Source of the DNA: Nostoc sp. KVJ3
GTDB taxonomy: Bacteria; Cyanobacteriota; Cyanobacteriia; Cyanobacteriales; Nostocaceae
Reading direction: 5' to 3'
DNA: 64,000 bases
Assembly: GCF_026127265.1 (NCBI RefSeq)
Contig: NZ_WWFG01000001.1
Span: 3,263,501-3,327,500 of the forward strand
Shown here: positions 36,961-46,361 of the stretch, one piece after another
Layout: every line of letters starts with the position of its first letter
How positions within the stretch are numbered: the first letter of the stretch is position 1
The notes under the pieces: model-generated
Seen by the model: only the letters and a program-made list of their open reading frames with translations
Told to the model about the DNA's origin: nothing
Database searches by the model: none
Translations under genes and position numbers: made by a program

Positions 36961-37830
36961 CCTCATCTCCCCATTCCCCTTGGGAGTAGGCACTACATCG
37001 GGTAAAGGGCGTTTGAGTAAGTAAAGCCAAGCTAATCCAATTAATCCTAATAAAATTCCTAGACTACTGACTACTTGTGCCATTCGTAATGGCCCCAGCA
37101 TCAAGCTATCAGTACGGAAACCTTCAATCCACAAGCGTCCTAAGCTATAGGCTGGCCAATAAACTAGAAATAGCGTGCCTACCTTCAAACGCGGCTTACC
37201 GGATAAAGACCGGAAAAACAACGTTATTAGTAGCGTAAAAACCATTAAATCCCACAGAGATTCATACAAAAAGGTGGGATGGAAGTAATCGAAACTAGCA
37301 TATTCTAAAGGACGATGGTCTGGTGGAATATACAACTTCCAGGGTAAAGTCGTAGGATCGCCAAAAGCCTCAGAATTAAAGAAATTACCCCAACGTCCGA
37401 TCGCTTGCCCTAAAATCAGCGAAGGCGCTACTAAATCTGCCAGTTGCCAAAAAGATACCTGCTTGATTTTGGCAAAGATTAATGCAGCCAAAACGCCACC
37501 AAGAATTGCTCCATGAATGGCAATGCCTCCTTCCCAGATAGCAAAGATTTTTCCGGGAGTCGGGGCATATTTTGACCACTCAAAGAAAACGTAATATAGC
37601 CGTGCGCCAGGAATTGCCCCAATCAACAACCAAAAGAACAAATCGCCTAGCAACTCAGGATTAACATTACGACGCTTTGCCAACTCCTGAGAGAGGATTA
37701 CGCCAATTAAGACTGCTGTGGCAATCAATAAGCCATACCAACGGATACTTAGTGGCCCTAATTTCACTAGAATGGGCCCTGGAGAAGTAAATTGAAACGC
37801 CAAGAGCAAGGTAGAAAAATCCAGTGCCAT
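36955..37830 (-). CDS. lgt: Phosphatidylglycerol-prolipoprotein diacylglyceryl transferase
   Basis: 291 residues, seven membrane helices. The Lgt signature IGRWGNFFNSEAFG is intact. The catalytic Arg/His elements are visible (GARLYYVFFEW; IAIHGAILGG; HPTFLYESLWD). Lgt adds diacylglycerol to the lipobox Cys of prelipoproteins, such as those at 13422, 56685 and 61048 in this window. The C-terminal tail is formed partly by a repeat tract (PLPDVVPTPKGNG), longer than in most relatives. Confidence 0.95.
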   Translation of the reverse strand: MALDFSTLLLAFQFTSPGPILVKLGPLSIRWYGLLIATAVLIGVILSQELAKRRNVNPELLGDLFFWLLIGAIPGARLYYVFFEWSKYAPTPGKIFAIWEGGIAIHGAILGGVLAALIFAKIKQVSFWQLADLVAPSLILGQAIGRWGNFFNSEAFGDPTTLPWKLYIPPDHRPLEYASFDYFHPTFLYESLWDLMVFTLLITLFFRSLSGKPRLKVGTLFLVYWPAYSLGRLWIEGFRTDSLMLGPLRMAQVVSSLGILLGLIGLAWLYLLKRPLPDVVPTPKGNGEMRG

Positions 37831-38093
37831 GAGAAATTACCTAGAAAAGTTCGTTAACTACCCGCGCACTTTGCTGAGTACGGAGTTTCTTACATCTTGA
37901 ATACTGGAACTACACTTAAAATCCAGCATCCATATTTAGGAGTCTAATTCCTAACGCCTAGTTGAGCATAATTTGTACCACTAAAACAATTGAGTTTACC
38001 ATTCTTGCTCAGAGCGCAAGATGGTAGATTTGAGTAAGTTACACAAAAGAGTTTCGATATAATCACCTAAACAACTTTGATATATCTAAAATT

Positions 38094-38645
38094 GTGATTG
38101 CTATTTATCCTGGTAGCTTCGACCCCATCACCTTGGGACACCTTGACCTCATCGGGCGCGGTTGTCGGCTGTTTGAGCGGGTAATTGTCGCTGTACTGCG
38201 GAACCCAAACAAAACGCCACTTTTTAGCGTGCAGCAACGGCTAGAGCAGATCCGTCTTTCTACACAACATCTACCTAATGTAGAAGTAGACAGCTTTGAT
38301 GGTCTTACCGTCAACTATGCCCAAATACAAAAAGCACAAGTTTTGCTTCGGGGTTTACGGGCTGTGTCAGATTTTGAAGTGGAACTGCAAATGGCTCACA
38401 CTAATAAAACTCTTTCTACCCAAATAGAAACAGTTTTTCTAGCAACCTCAAATGAGTATAGTTTTTTAAGTAGTAGTGTGGTGAGAGAGATTGCAAGGTT
38501 TGGCGGCTCTATCGATCATCTCGTTCCCCCACACATTGCCCTAGATATATACCAATGCTACAATCACAACTCTCCAATGTTGAACCCAATTTCAACGGAA
38601 GCAACCCCCCCTCTGAAGAATATGTCAGTGGAGAGGGAAGCGTAG
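38094..38645 (+). CDS. coaD: Phosphopantetheine adenylyltransferase
   Basis: 183 residues from a GTG start. The start YPGSFDPITLGHLDLI is the nucleotidylyltransferase HxGH (TLGH) motif, and FLATSNEYSFLSSSVVREIA the conserved SSS-VRE motif. The enzyme makes dephospho-CoA from phosphopantetheine and ATP, the penultimate step in CoA synthesis. About 20 residues after the usual end (LDIYQCYN) are added and are encoded in the region shared with the next gene, which overlaps the last 91 bp in another frame. Confidence 0.94.
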   Translation: MIAIYPGSFDPITLGHLDLIGRGCRLFERVIVAVLRNPNKTPLFSVQQRLEQIRLSTQHLPNVEVDSFDGLTVNYAQIQKAQVLLRGLRAVSDFEVELQMAHTNKTLSTQIETVFLATSNEYSFLSSSVVREIARFGGSIDHLVPPHIALDIYQCYNHNSPMLNPISTEATPPLKNMSVEREA

Positions 38646-39223
38646 ATATTCAGCAGGAACTCAACCGCCTAGAGGAAATAGTTCTCTCTAGTCTCAGGAT
38701 TCCTCTGACGGGACGCACTCTTATAGATGAAGAAAAGCTGTTAGAACAGCTTGATTACATCCGGCTGGCTTTACCATCACTTTTTCAAGAAGCAGCAGCC
38801 ATCCTTGAGCAAAAGGATGAAATTCTGCTAGAAGCGGAAGAGTATGGACAGCAGGTTGTTGAGGCCGCGCAAGCAAAAAGAGCGCAAATTTTAGCTGAAA
38901 GCGATATTATTCAACACGCAGAACAAGAAGCTGAACAACTGCGGCGACAAGTGCAACAAGAGTGTGAGGGAATAATGCAAGAAACCCTCGCGGAGATTGA
39001 GCGCAAGCGGTATGCTTGTCAGCAAGAGTTAGAACTTATGCGACAAACTGCGATCGCTCAAGCTCAAGAAATTGAAGATGGTGCCGATCAATATGCTGAT
39101 GGCATTTTGGGCAATATCGAGCAGGATCTCAAAGATATGTTGCGAATTGTCACCAACGGACGGCAACAATTGCAAATTGATAACCTCACCCAGCGCAATT
39201 CACCTCCTGGCAAAAAAAGATAA
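38555..39223 (+). CDS. DivIVA/AtpF-like coiled-coil protein
   Basis: 222 residues, starting 91 bp before the coaD stop in another frame. After a disordered start (~1-35) it reads QELNRLEEIVLSSLRIPLTG and then a long charged coiled coil (EEYGQQVVEAAQAKRAQILAES; EAEQLRRQVQQECEGI). Such proteins are annotated as DivIVA-like or ATP synthase b-like in cyanobacteria. A role in cell division or envelope organisation is plausible but not shown. The overlap implies coupled translation with coaD. Confidence 0.8.
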   Translation: MLQSQLSNVEPNFNGSNPPSEEYVSGEGSVDIQQELNRLEEIVLSSLRIPLTGRTLIDEEKLLEQLDYIRLALPSLFQEAAAILEQKDEILLEAEEYGQQVVEAAQAKRAQILAESDIIQHAEQEAEQLRRQVQQECEGIMQETLAEIERKRYACQQELELMRQTAIAQAQEIEDGADQYADGILGNIEQDLKDMLRIVTNGRQQLQIDNLTQRNSPPGKKR

Positions 39224-39516
39224 ACTGTAGTCCTAGCATTTACCAGTTTGGGTTGACGGATTTGTAGAAAGATGGTTTGATACATTTTTCTCATCGAGAC
39301 GCAATGTACACATCCCGTTTTTACAAAAGATGCTTCGCCAGAGGCGCAACAGATGATTGAGCTAGTTGCGAGTGTCAGGATATAACTAGGTTTTATCCAA
39401 CGAGACTTAAAATTTATTCAGGTTGTACAGTCAAACCAGAAGAAGGAGGTCTACTCTGTTTGTGAGCCACGTCTGCTTGGCACATTTGCAATGTTTTCTG
39501 CCAACAGAGGAATATT

Positions 39517-41049
39517 ATGCTAACTAGGTTGAAAGTTTCTGGTTTTAAGAACCTCGTCGATGTTGATGTCCGATTCGGCCCATTCACCTGTGTAGCCGGC
39601 GCTAATGGGGTCGGTAAATCCAACTTATTTGATGCTATTAGATTTTTGAGTGCGACTGCGGATATTCAACTAATTGAAGCTGCTTTATCTGTGCGAGATG
39701 AAGGAGGTCGAACAGCTGATGTACGTAGTTTGTTTCACCGGGTTGGTGACAAATATGCAGATGAAATGTCCTTTGATGCTGAGATGATTGTACCAGAAGA
39801 GGGTGTGGACGATCTAGGGCAAAAGGCAGAAGCTAGTATTACTTTTCTTCGCTACTCTATCATCCTCGCTTATAGATCAGATGATGGCTTGCGGTCTTTA
39901 GGTTCCCTAGAAATCATTAAAGAGGAGTTAGTTCACATCAATCTTGGTGATGCCAAGAAAAACTTATTGTTTCCTCACAGTGTTGAATGGCGTAAATCAG
40001 CAGTTAAGGGGCGACGAACTTCACCATTTATTTCAACCGAGGACGACAAAGGAAAGACAGTAATTAAGCTACATCAAGACGGGAGAAATGGAAAACCCTT
40101 GTCTCGATTAGCCATGAATCTTCCCCGAACCGTGCTGTCTGTGGCTAATGCGGCGGAAAGTCCAACGGTACTGCTGGCGCGAAGAGAAATGCAATCCTGG
40201 CGGCTACTTCAGTTAGAACCTTCAGCACTAAGGCAGCCAGACGAATTTACATCGCCCACAAAATTAGACATGGATGGTTCTCACTTAGCTGCAACACTCT
40301 ATCATTTGGCACGGTTCAACAAAAACCATTCAACAATTGGACTGTCAGATGATGAGGCGGAAGCACAGGTTTACAGCCAAGTTGCGAATCGACTGGCAGA
40401 ACTGATTGACGATGTGGGTGAAGTAGGAATTGACCGTGATGAACGGCGGGAAATTCTAACGCTAATAGTCACTGGCAAAGACAGCACATCACATCCAGCA
40501 AGGGCACTATCAGATGGAACCCTGCGCTTTTTGGCATTAGCAGTTCTAGAATTAGACCCTCAAGCACAAGGTCTTTTGTGTTTAGAAGAACCGGAAAACG
40601 GTATTCATCCAGAGCGTATTCCCAAAATACTCAAACTACTTCAAGACATTGCTACCGATGTTGATGAACCTATTGGGATAGATAACCCTCTTCGTCAAGT
40701 AATCATCAACACTCACTCACCTTCAGTAGTTATGCAAGTACCTGACGACAGCCTATTAGTTGCTGAATTAAAGGAAACGGTAGATTCAGGGAAGCGATTT
40801 AAGCGAGTGTCCTTTGCTTGTCTACCTGACACTTGGCGACAGAAAGACCCAGAAGGCATGAATGATGTACCTAAAAATAAATTACTTGCTTACTTGAATC
40901 CGGTAGTACTTGGTGAATCACAGCCTGATAGTAATGGAAAAGTAGGAAATCTTCAGCAATCAAAACCAATACAACCCAAAAAACGTCGAGTTGTGGATAG
41001 GACTGACCTTCAGCCACTAATTCCCGGTTTTCCGACTGACTCGGTATGA
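39517..41049 (+). CDS. SMC/RecF-like AAA ATPase (AAA_21 type) of a probable defence pair
   Basis: 510 residues. The start LTRLKVSGFKNLVDVDVRFG and Walker A GANGVGKSN (28-36) mark an ABC/SMC-type ATPase head. The signature ALSDGTLRFLALA and Walker B GLLCLEEPENGIHPERI, followed by the INTHSPSVV switch, complete it. Between the halves is a variable domain (~85-240). The next gene overlaps by 4 nt. ATPases of this type with a Toprim partner (for example OLD nucleases and the PARIS system) act against phage. The ATPase is complete, with no obvious damage. The partner is described next. Confidence 0.88.
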   Translation: MLTRLKVSGFKNLVDVDVRFGPFTCVAGANGVGKSNLFDAIRFLSATADIQLIEAALSVRDEGGRTADVRSLFHRVGDKYADEMSFDAEMIVPEEGVDDLGQKAEASITFLRYSIILAYRSDDGLRSLGSLEIIKEELVHINLGDAKKNLLFPHSVEWRKSAVKGRRTSPFISTEDDKGKTVIKLHQDGRNGKPLSRLAMNLPRTVLSVANAAESPTVLLARREMQSWRLLQLEPSALRQPDEFTSPTKLDMDGSHLAATLYHLARFNKNHSTIGLSDDEAEAQVYSQVANRLAELIDDVGEVGIDRDERREILTLIVTGKDSTSHPARALSDGTLRFLALAVLELDPQAQGLLCLEEPENGIHPERIPKILKLLQDIATDVDEPIGIDNPLRQVIINTHSPSVVMQVPDDSLLVAELKETVDSGKRFKRVSFACLPDTWRQKDPEGMNDVPKNKLLAYLNPVVLGESQPDSNGKVGNLQQSKPIQPKKRRVVDRTDLQPLIPGFPTDSV

Positions 41050-41693
41050 AAGAACTTTGCTACACTTTGCTGTCAGACGGCAGTTCAGATAAAGCATTAA
41101 TGCCTATCCTTACCTGGTTATTACGGGCGCATCAGGTTGAGTGTGCTATCCAGTCTAATTGGGCGGATTTGCGACGCTTACCCAAACCACCGAAAAAGTT
41201 ATTACCACGCATCATCAACAGCTTAGAACTATATCCTTGTGATCTCTTGTTTATCCATCGAGATGCAGAAAGAGAACCACGCGAAAAACGTATAACGGAA
41301 ATCCTAGAAGTGCTAGAAGAAGCAATTAAAAAATCAGTAGCAGTACCACCTCATGTTTGTGTGATTCCGGTACGTATGCAGGAGGCATGGCTATTATTTG
41401 ACGAAGTAGCGCTACGAAAAGCGGCAGGAAATCCTCGTGGACATCAACCATTACAGCTGCCAGATATCCGTAAAATTGAACAACTACCCGATCCAAAAGA
41501 TATTCTCTATGGACTTCTGTGCGAAGCTAGTGAGTTGACAGGTCGGCGGCTAAAGCAATTCTCAGTTAACGAACGTGTACACCGATTAGCTGAACTCATT
41601 GATGACTTTTCACCACTAAGAGCTTTGTCTGCTTTTCAATTACTGGAAACTGAAATTCAACAAGTTATAAAAACACAAAGTTGGTGTTCCTAG
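41046..41693 (+). CDS. Toprim-like (DUF4276/OLD-type) putative effector
   Basis: 215 residues. The ATG overlaps the ATPase stop (ATGA). Three Toprim-like blocks are visible: LLSDGSSDKALMPIL (DGSSD at 11-15, where Toprims have a Glu), LLFIHRDAERE (D73) and the motif IPVRMQEAWLLFD (E113). The last is the EaWLL signature of DUF4276-like Toprim proteins. The C-terminal ~70 residues are helical. A nuclease activated by the upstream ATPase is the natural inference. The changed first acidic residue needs checking against the family. Confidence 0.75.
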   Translation: MKELCYTLLSDGSSDKALMPILTWLLRAHQVECAIQSNWADLRRLPKPPKKLLPRIINSLELYPCDLLFIHRDAEREPREKRITEILEVLEEAIKKSVAVPPHVCVIPVRMQEAWLLFDEVALRKAAGNPRGHQPLQLPDIRKIEQLPDPKDILYGLLCEASELTGRRLKQFSVNERVHRLAELIDDFSPLRALSAFQLLETEIQQVIKTQSWCS

Positions 41694-41741
41694 TAGATAT
41701 GTAAAATTTTGCATTTCCAAGAGAATATTTGCATAAACTCA

Positions 41742-43088
41742 TTACAAAGTATATGTAAAATCTTCCACCAACATACCGGGAACTAAACTACCTCCAAGTT
41801 GGCGACTTTCATAAGTGCCTACTTCGGGGATGAATTCTTGAAAATCGGTCAAATCTACTAGGTTTTCTCCCCAGAAGCGATACAGACTTTCATCAAAACG
41901 TAAGTTTTCAATGGGGGCGATAATTTCTCCATTTTCTACCCAAAAGCAAGCATAGCGGGTCATACCTGTGATTCTACCAGTGTGGCGATCGCTCCAATTC
42001 AAGTAATGCAAATTTGATAGATACAATCCTGTATCCAATTTCGGAAGAATCTGCTCAAATACTAAATTTCCAGGACTAACTTCTGGCGCACGTAGAGTCT
42101 CTGAACCATTAGCACCGTTGGCAATTTTCTGATATTCCTTAGCAGTGCGAGAATTCACCAGAGTGTTTACCAAACGTCCTTTTTCAATTACAGGTAACTC
42201 CGGTGCTGCCATTTCTCCCAATTCATTAAATCGCGGTACTAATCCGCGCTGAAAGTTTTCTTTCAAACTAAATGCTGTCGAAAGTTGTTTTTCTTGACGC
42301 GATAAAGCCGCTAAAGCGCTATTTCCTTGTTGGATATCAGCTTCGCTTATAGCTCCCCAAGAAAGCATCAGTAATAAATCTGCAACAGCAGCAGGTGCAA
42401 AATAAGTTTTATATTGTCCCCGTGGTAATTCTTTAACTGGGCGAGCCAGCAATTCGAGTTGCTTTTTGGCTTCGCTGATTTTGGCTATATAAGCAGATTT
42501 ATCCCAATCATTCCCTGCAAATGTCCCCTTAACTGCTTGTCCAGAGTTGGAAAATAGAGAATAATCTAAGGTAAAAGAATCATTAGCAAACCAGTGTTTT
42601 TGACCATTAGAATCACCATAAGCTTTAATTACTATTCCTCCAGCATATATACCAGTAAAATCTAATTCAGCAACTTGTTCTAATACACTTGGTACTACTG
42701 CTTTCTCTGCCAATAAATTCCCCGAATGTCCTTCCCGACTGGTATTAGTTCCTGATGGTAAAACTAGATATGAATCGATGGGTAATAGGATCAGTTCGTC
42801 GCGTAGTTCCTGCAAAGCAGGATATGCTAATTGCCAGTCTATCTCCCAATTTCCAGTAAAGGGAAACTGCCGAACACTACTGCGTTGCCCTGCCATCAGA
42901 GTTAGTTCGATCCAACCATCAGCAACGCAACCAGTTTGTCGCACTTTCGCATGATTAAAACGAGTGAATTGACTTCTTTCACTACTAAGTCTGACAGTAA
43001 ATTGTTCATTTTCTGCTTTTTTTATTAGCAGAGTTTCAATCAGTCGATTAAAGCTGAGTTCTAACGCAGATAATTCCTCAATTTTCAT
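41742..43088 (-). CDS. TldD/PmbA family protein, PmbA/TldE-like (no metal motif)
   Basis: 448 residues. The fold text of the family is visible (FAGNDWDKSAYIAKISEAKK; GPLKE-like linker; LDTGLYLSNLHYLNWSDRHTGRITGMTRYACFWVENGEII). No HExxxH motif exists, as expected for the TldE partner. TldD-TldE forms a dimer that degrades unfolded peptides and processes modified peptides in other bacteria. The gene lies downstream of its TldD-like partner, with a 264-bp interval containing heptamers. Confidence 0.87.
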   Translation of the reverse strand: MKIEELSALELSFNRLIETLLIKKAENEQFTVRLSSERSQFTRFNHAKVRQTGCVADGWIELTLMAGQRSSVRQFPFTGNWEIDWQLAYPALQELRDELILLPIDSYLVLPSGTNTSREGHSGNLLAEKAVVPSVLEQVAELDFTGIYAGGIVIKAYGDSNGQKHWFANDSFTLDYSLFSNSGQAVKGTFAGNDWDKSAYIAKISEAKKQLELLARPVKELPRGQYKTYFAPAAVADLLLMLSWGAISEADIQQGNSALAALSRQEKQLSTAFSLKENFQRGLVPRFNELGEMAAPELPVIEKGRLVNTLVNSRTAKEYQKIANGANGSETLRAPEVSPGNLVFEQILPKLDTGLYLSNLHYLNWSDRHTGRITGMTRYACFWVENGEIIAPIENLRFDESLYRFWGENLVDLTDFQEFIPEVGTYESRQLGGSLVPGMLVEDFTYTL

Positions 43089-43115
43089 GGATATTAAATA
43101 TTAATAGGGAATAAC

Positions 43116-43150
43116 GAGGAGTGAGGAGTGAGGAGTTAGGAGTGAGGAGT
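43116..43150. repeat. Tandem heptamer repeat GAGGAGT
   Basis: Five near-identical GAGGAGT units, with a reverse copy of the same type near 43325-43348 (CTCCTAA). These short tandem repeats are a mark of heterocystous cyanobacteria. Confidence 0.7.
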
Positions 43151-43352
43151 TATATCTTCGAGGTTTTTTTATTCAAAGCTCTTAACTAGCTAGGCGTAAA
43201 TAAATTAAAGTTTGTAGTAAGGACTTTAGTCCTAATCATCCTGTTTTGAGCGATGAATCGCTCAAAACAAGCTAGGATTCTATTTGATTTTTAATTATGC
43301 CTACCTATTTAAGTAGCAACTATTCACTCCTAACTCCTAACTCCTAACTATT

Positions 43353-44792
43353 TCAACTTCCTCCACCAAAAACTTCGACATTAGCAAATACACAAACAGG
43401 GGAACCATGTCCGACCCAAATGGTCTGATTTGGTTCTCCTTTTCCACAATAAGGAGTACCATACATTTGCCAGTTTTCAGCATTTCCTACTTGGATTAAG
43501 CTATGCCAAAATTCTGGTGTTGTAGCGCGATAGTTGGGATTACGGAGGGTTTTAGTGAGTTTACCATTTTCAATTAATTTAGCGTATTCGCAACCAAATT
43601 GGAATTTGTAGCGGCGATCGTCAATTGACCAAGATCGGTTAGATTCCATGTAAACGCCGTGTTCTATGCCGCCAATAATGTCTTCAAAGGTTGCATTTAG
43701 AGGCTCTAAATTCAAGTTGCCCATGCGATCGATCGCAGGTCGATTCCATGAAGAAGCACGGGCACAGGCTACTCCTGGTACACCTGCTCTGGCTTGACTC
43801 TCTAGACTGCCTAAACCCCGTTGGAGTACTCCTTCCTTGACCAAATACTCCCGCGTTGCTACAGCACCAGTATCATCAAAACCATAGCTAGCAAATTCAC
43901 CAGCCACGGTGGGATCAAAGGTAATGTTCATAAGTGGCGAACCGTATACTAGGTTGCCAAAATCACTTTTATTAACGAAGCTGCCTCCAGCATAGTTACG
44001 CTCATCTCCCAAAATTCGGTCGATTTCTAGGGGATGCCCGACACTTTCGTGGATTTGCAGCATCATTTGATCTGGAGCTAAAACTAAATTGGTGCGGGTG
44101 GTTGGGCATTCTTCTGCTGTCAAGAGTTCTACTGCTTGTTCGCCAATTTGCCGTACCCTATACCATAAGTTTTCTTGTTTTAATAGTTCTAGTCCGCCTT
44201 GGTAACAGTTGGCTTGTGAACCATTATTACTACGCTGCTGTACAACCTTTCCATCTTGGGCGGTAGCTCCATAATGAGTGCTTATAGATAGAATTTTTTG
44301 ATAAACTTCTGAGCCATTGCTACTAACAAACCAAGACTCTCTCTCAATGGTGCTAGCACCAGCTATAGTTTGCACAATCTTGTCGTCAACTTTCAACGTT
44401 TGGCAAATACGAACCAGTAAATCGTTAATTTCTCCCGGACTTAAAGCATCTAATGGTTCAATGAATGGAGATTTATACTCACCAACGACTTTAGGACGCT
44501 CACTTTCTCGGAAGGTATGTATCCACCATTCACTGGCTGCTAATGCCTGATTATAGGCTGTTTGAGCAGCAGCTTGGAGGGAAGACAGTTCCAAGGAATT
44601 GGTTGCTGCATAACCCAGACAGCCATTAACTAAAACTTCCAGCATGGCTCCGATAGTAAAGGATTTGCCATTTACCTGGGGTAAGCCGTCACGGACTGAA
44701 CGGGTAGTAGAAGTTTCCTTGACGGCTCTAATACCAATCCAATCAGCAGGAATATCGAAACTAGCGATCGCTTTTGTTAGAGTAATCAACAT
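43353..44792 (-). CDS. TldD family zinc metalloprotease
   Basis: 479 residues. The zinc motif HExxxH is at 248-253 (IHESVGHPLEIDR), and the C-terminal GCEYAKLIENGKLTKTLRNP carries the Cys/Glu region conserved near the third ligand. GFDDTGAVATREYLVKEGVLQRGL is a TldD signature. It should act with the PmbA-like protein encoded next as a heterodimer. Two ORFs for the pair are co-directional. The stop of the cysS gene upstream is 13 bp away, which suggests one transcript. Confidence 0.92.
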   Translation of the reverse strand: MLITLTKAIASFDIPADWIGIRAVKETSTTRSVRDGLPQVNGKSFTIGAMLEVLVNGCLGYAATNSLELSSLQAAAQTAYNQALAASEWWIHTFRESERPKVVGEYKSPFIEPLDALSPGEINDLLVRICQTLKVDDKIVQTIAGASTIERESWFVSSNGSEVYQKILSISTHYGATAQDGKVVQQRSNNGSQANCYQGGLELLKQENLWYRVRQIGEQAVELLTAEECPTTRTNLVLAPDQMMLQIHESVGHPLEIDRILGDERNYAGGSFVNKSDFGNLVYGSPLMNITFDPTVAGEFASYGFDDTGAVATREYLVKEGVLQRGLGSLESQARAGVPGVACARASSWNRPAIDRMGNLNLEPLNATFEDIIGGIEHGVYMESNRSWSIDDRRYKFQFGCEYAKLIENGKLTKTLRNPNYRATTPEFWHSLIQVGNAENWQMYGTPYCGKGEPNQTIWVGHGSPVCVFANVEVFGGGS

Positions 44793-44805
44793 AAGAATTT
44801 AAAAT

Positions 44806-46329
44806 TTAATTCCGGTGCCAGCGTGTACCATCACGGCTATCAATTAGCGTAATACCTTCTGCTTGGAGTTCGTCACGAATGCGATCGCTTTCGGCAAAAT
44901 TCTTACCTTTACGTGCTTTTTCCCTTTGCTGAATTTTCGCCTCAATTTCCGCATCGCTTAAACCATCATTCTTGTCAGTTTTGGCTTCTGTCTCGGTTTC
45001 TAAACCCAAAACTCCAGCCAATGTAACAAGAGTTTGCCATTGACGCTGTAACTCATCAGGGGAAGTTTCGGTTTTCCCTTGATGCACAAGAATATTTCCC
45101 TCACGGCGCAGTTCTTTGGCTAATTCAAACAGCACTGTTAACCCACCAGGAAAATTAAAGTCGTTATTCACAGTTTCTTGGAAGCGTTCAACATCTGAAT
45201 TTTGGATTTTAGGTCGCACCAAAGGTGCGCTTTCAGCGCAACTTGGATTTTGGATTTGGGAATTTTCCCCCTCTTCTAGTTCCCAGCCTAGTTTTTTGCC
45301 GTATTGGTAGCCGAAGAGTAAACCTTCTTGAATGGTGTGCCAACCGTTGGTTGCTGCGGCGATCGCTTCGTCGGTAAAATCTATGGGTGTCCGATATTGA
45401 GCAGTTAGCACGAATAATCGCACCGCCATCGGGTCAACTCCTCGATCCAGCAATTCTCTAATAGTGGTAAAGTTGCCCAAAGATTTGGACATTTTTTCAC
45501 CATCTACCTTTACCATGCCGTTATGTAACCAGTAACGAGCTAGGGGTTTTCCTGTCACAGCCTCAGATTGGGCAATTTCGTTTTCGTGGTGGGGAAAAAT
45601 TAAGTCAGCACCACCAGCATGAATATCTATGGTATCACCCAAGCGATCGCGCACCATTGCCGAGCATTCTATATGCCACCCCGGACGACCTGCGCCCCAA
45701 GGTGACTGCCAAGCTGGTTCTCCTGGTTTTGCTGCTTTCCACAAGGCAAAATCAAAGGGGTCTTTCTTTTTTTGGTACTCTGGATCGTCTACGTTGACGC
45801 GTAGGCGTAGCCCGCCGTAGGCATCGCTTTTCCCGGCTTGCATATCTTCTAACTTGCGTCCCGAAAGCTTGCCATACTCAGCAAACTGCCGCACTGCATA
45901 ATACACATCGCCGTCAGCAGGGTAAGCAAAACCTTTATTTTCCAACTCATGAATTAACCGTTGAATGCCATTCATCGTGTGAGTAGCACGGGGATATTCA
46001 TCAGCTTCTTTGATTCCTAATCGCCCCATATCCTCAAAATATGCTTTGATGAAGCGATCGGCTACAGCTTCCATTGAGGAATGTTCAACACGAGCGCGAT
46101 TGAGAATCTTGTCATCAATATCGGTAAAATTTTGGATATATCGGACTTCATAGCCGATAAACTGGAGGTATCGGCGCACTACATCCCAAACGATGCAAGC
46201 TCTAGCATGACCCAAATGGCAGTAATCGTACACCGTCACGCCGCAGTAATACATCTTAACCTTGCCTGGTTCGACTGTTTCAAACGGTTCTTGACGACGG
46301 GTGAGGGTATTGTAGAGTGTTAGGGTCAT
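44806..46329 (-). CDS. cysS: Cysteinyl-tRNA synthetase
   Basis: 507 residues from ATG 46329 (MTLTLYNTLTRRQEPF). The longer frame to 46386 runs into a repeat/IS end and is rejected. The class I signatures are HLGHARA and KMSKSLGNF, with zinc ligands in YYCGVTVYD, IECSAM and HHENE. Two in-frame repeat-derived segments lengthen it: SDAYGGLRL in the middle (45796-45827), and PSCAESAPLVRPKI in the C-terminal third (~45195-45262). Both sit in loop regions and keep the frame, so function may be retained. The enzyme charges tRNA-Cys. Confidence 0.94.
   Translation of the reverse strand: MTLTLYNTLTRRQEPFETVEPGKVKMYYCGVTVYDYCHLGHARACIVWDVVRRYLQFIGYEVRYIQNFTDIDDKILNRARVEHSSMEAVADRFIKAYFEDMGRLGIKEADEYPRATHTMNGIQRLIHELENKGFAYPADGDVYYAVRQFAEYGKLSGRKLEDMQAGKSDAYGGLRLRVNVDDPEYQKKKDPFDFALWKAAKPGEPAWQSPWGAGRPGWHIECSAMVRDRLGDTIDIHAGGADLIFPHHENEIAQSEAVTGKPLARYWLHNGMVKVDGEKMSKSLGNFTTIRELLDRGVDPMAVRLFVLTAQYRTPIDFTDEAIAAATNGWHTIQEGLLFGYQYGKKLGWELEEGENSQIQNPSCAESAPLVRPKIQNSDVERFQETVNNDFNFPGGLTVLFELAKELRREGNILVHQGKTETSPDELQRQWQTLVTLAGVLGLETETEAKTDKNDGLSDAEIEAKIQQREKARKGKNFAESDRIRDELQAEGITLIDSRDGTRWHRN
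45195..45262. repeat. In-frame repeat insert in cysS, C-terminal site
   Basis: Copies of GGATTTTGGATTT-type units surround a GGTCGCACC...GGTGCGC palindrome. Translated, it gives a Ser/Ala/Pro-rich loop not expected in CysRS. Confidence 0.6.
45796..45827. repeat. In-frame small dispersed repeat in cysS
   Basis: The rc reads GATGCCTACGGCGGGCTACG followed by CCTACGC, a classic Nostoc dispersed motif. A related GATGCCTACGGCGG is near 19872. It adds SDAYGGLRL to the protein without a frameshift. Confidence 0.65.
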
Positions 46330-46361
46330 AACAGAGTAATGCTGAAATAAGGAGATACGTA

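Noticed and set aside
36817..37005. ORF of 62 codons on the plus strand
   Set aside because: Most of it is Pro/Ala/Ser text from the CCCTGCCTCC repeat tract that overlaps the end of lgt.
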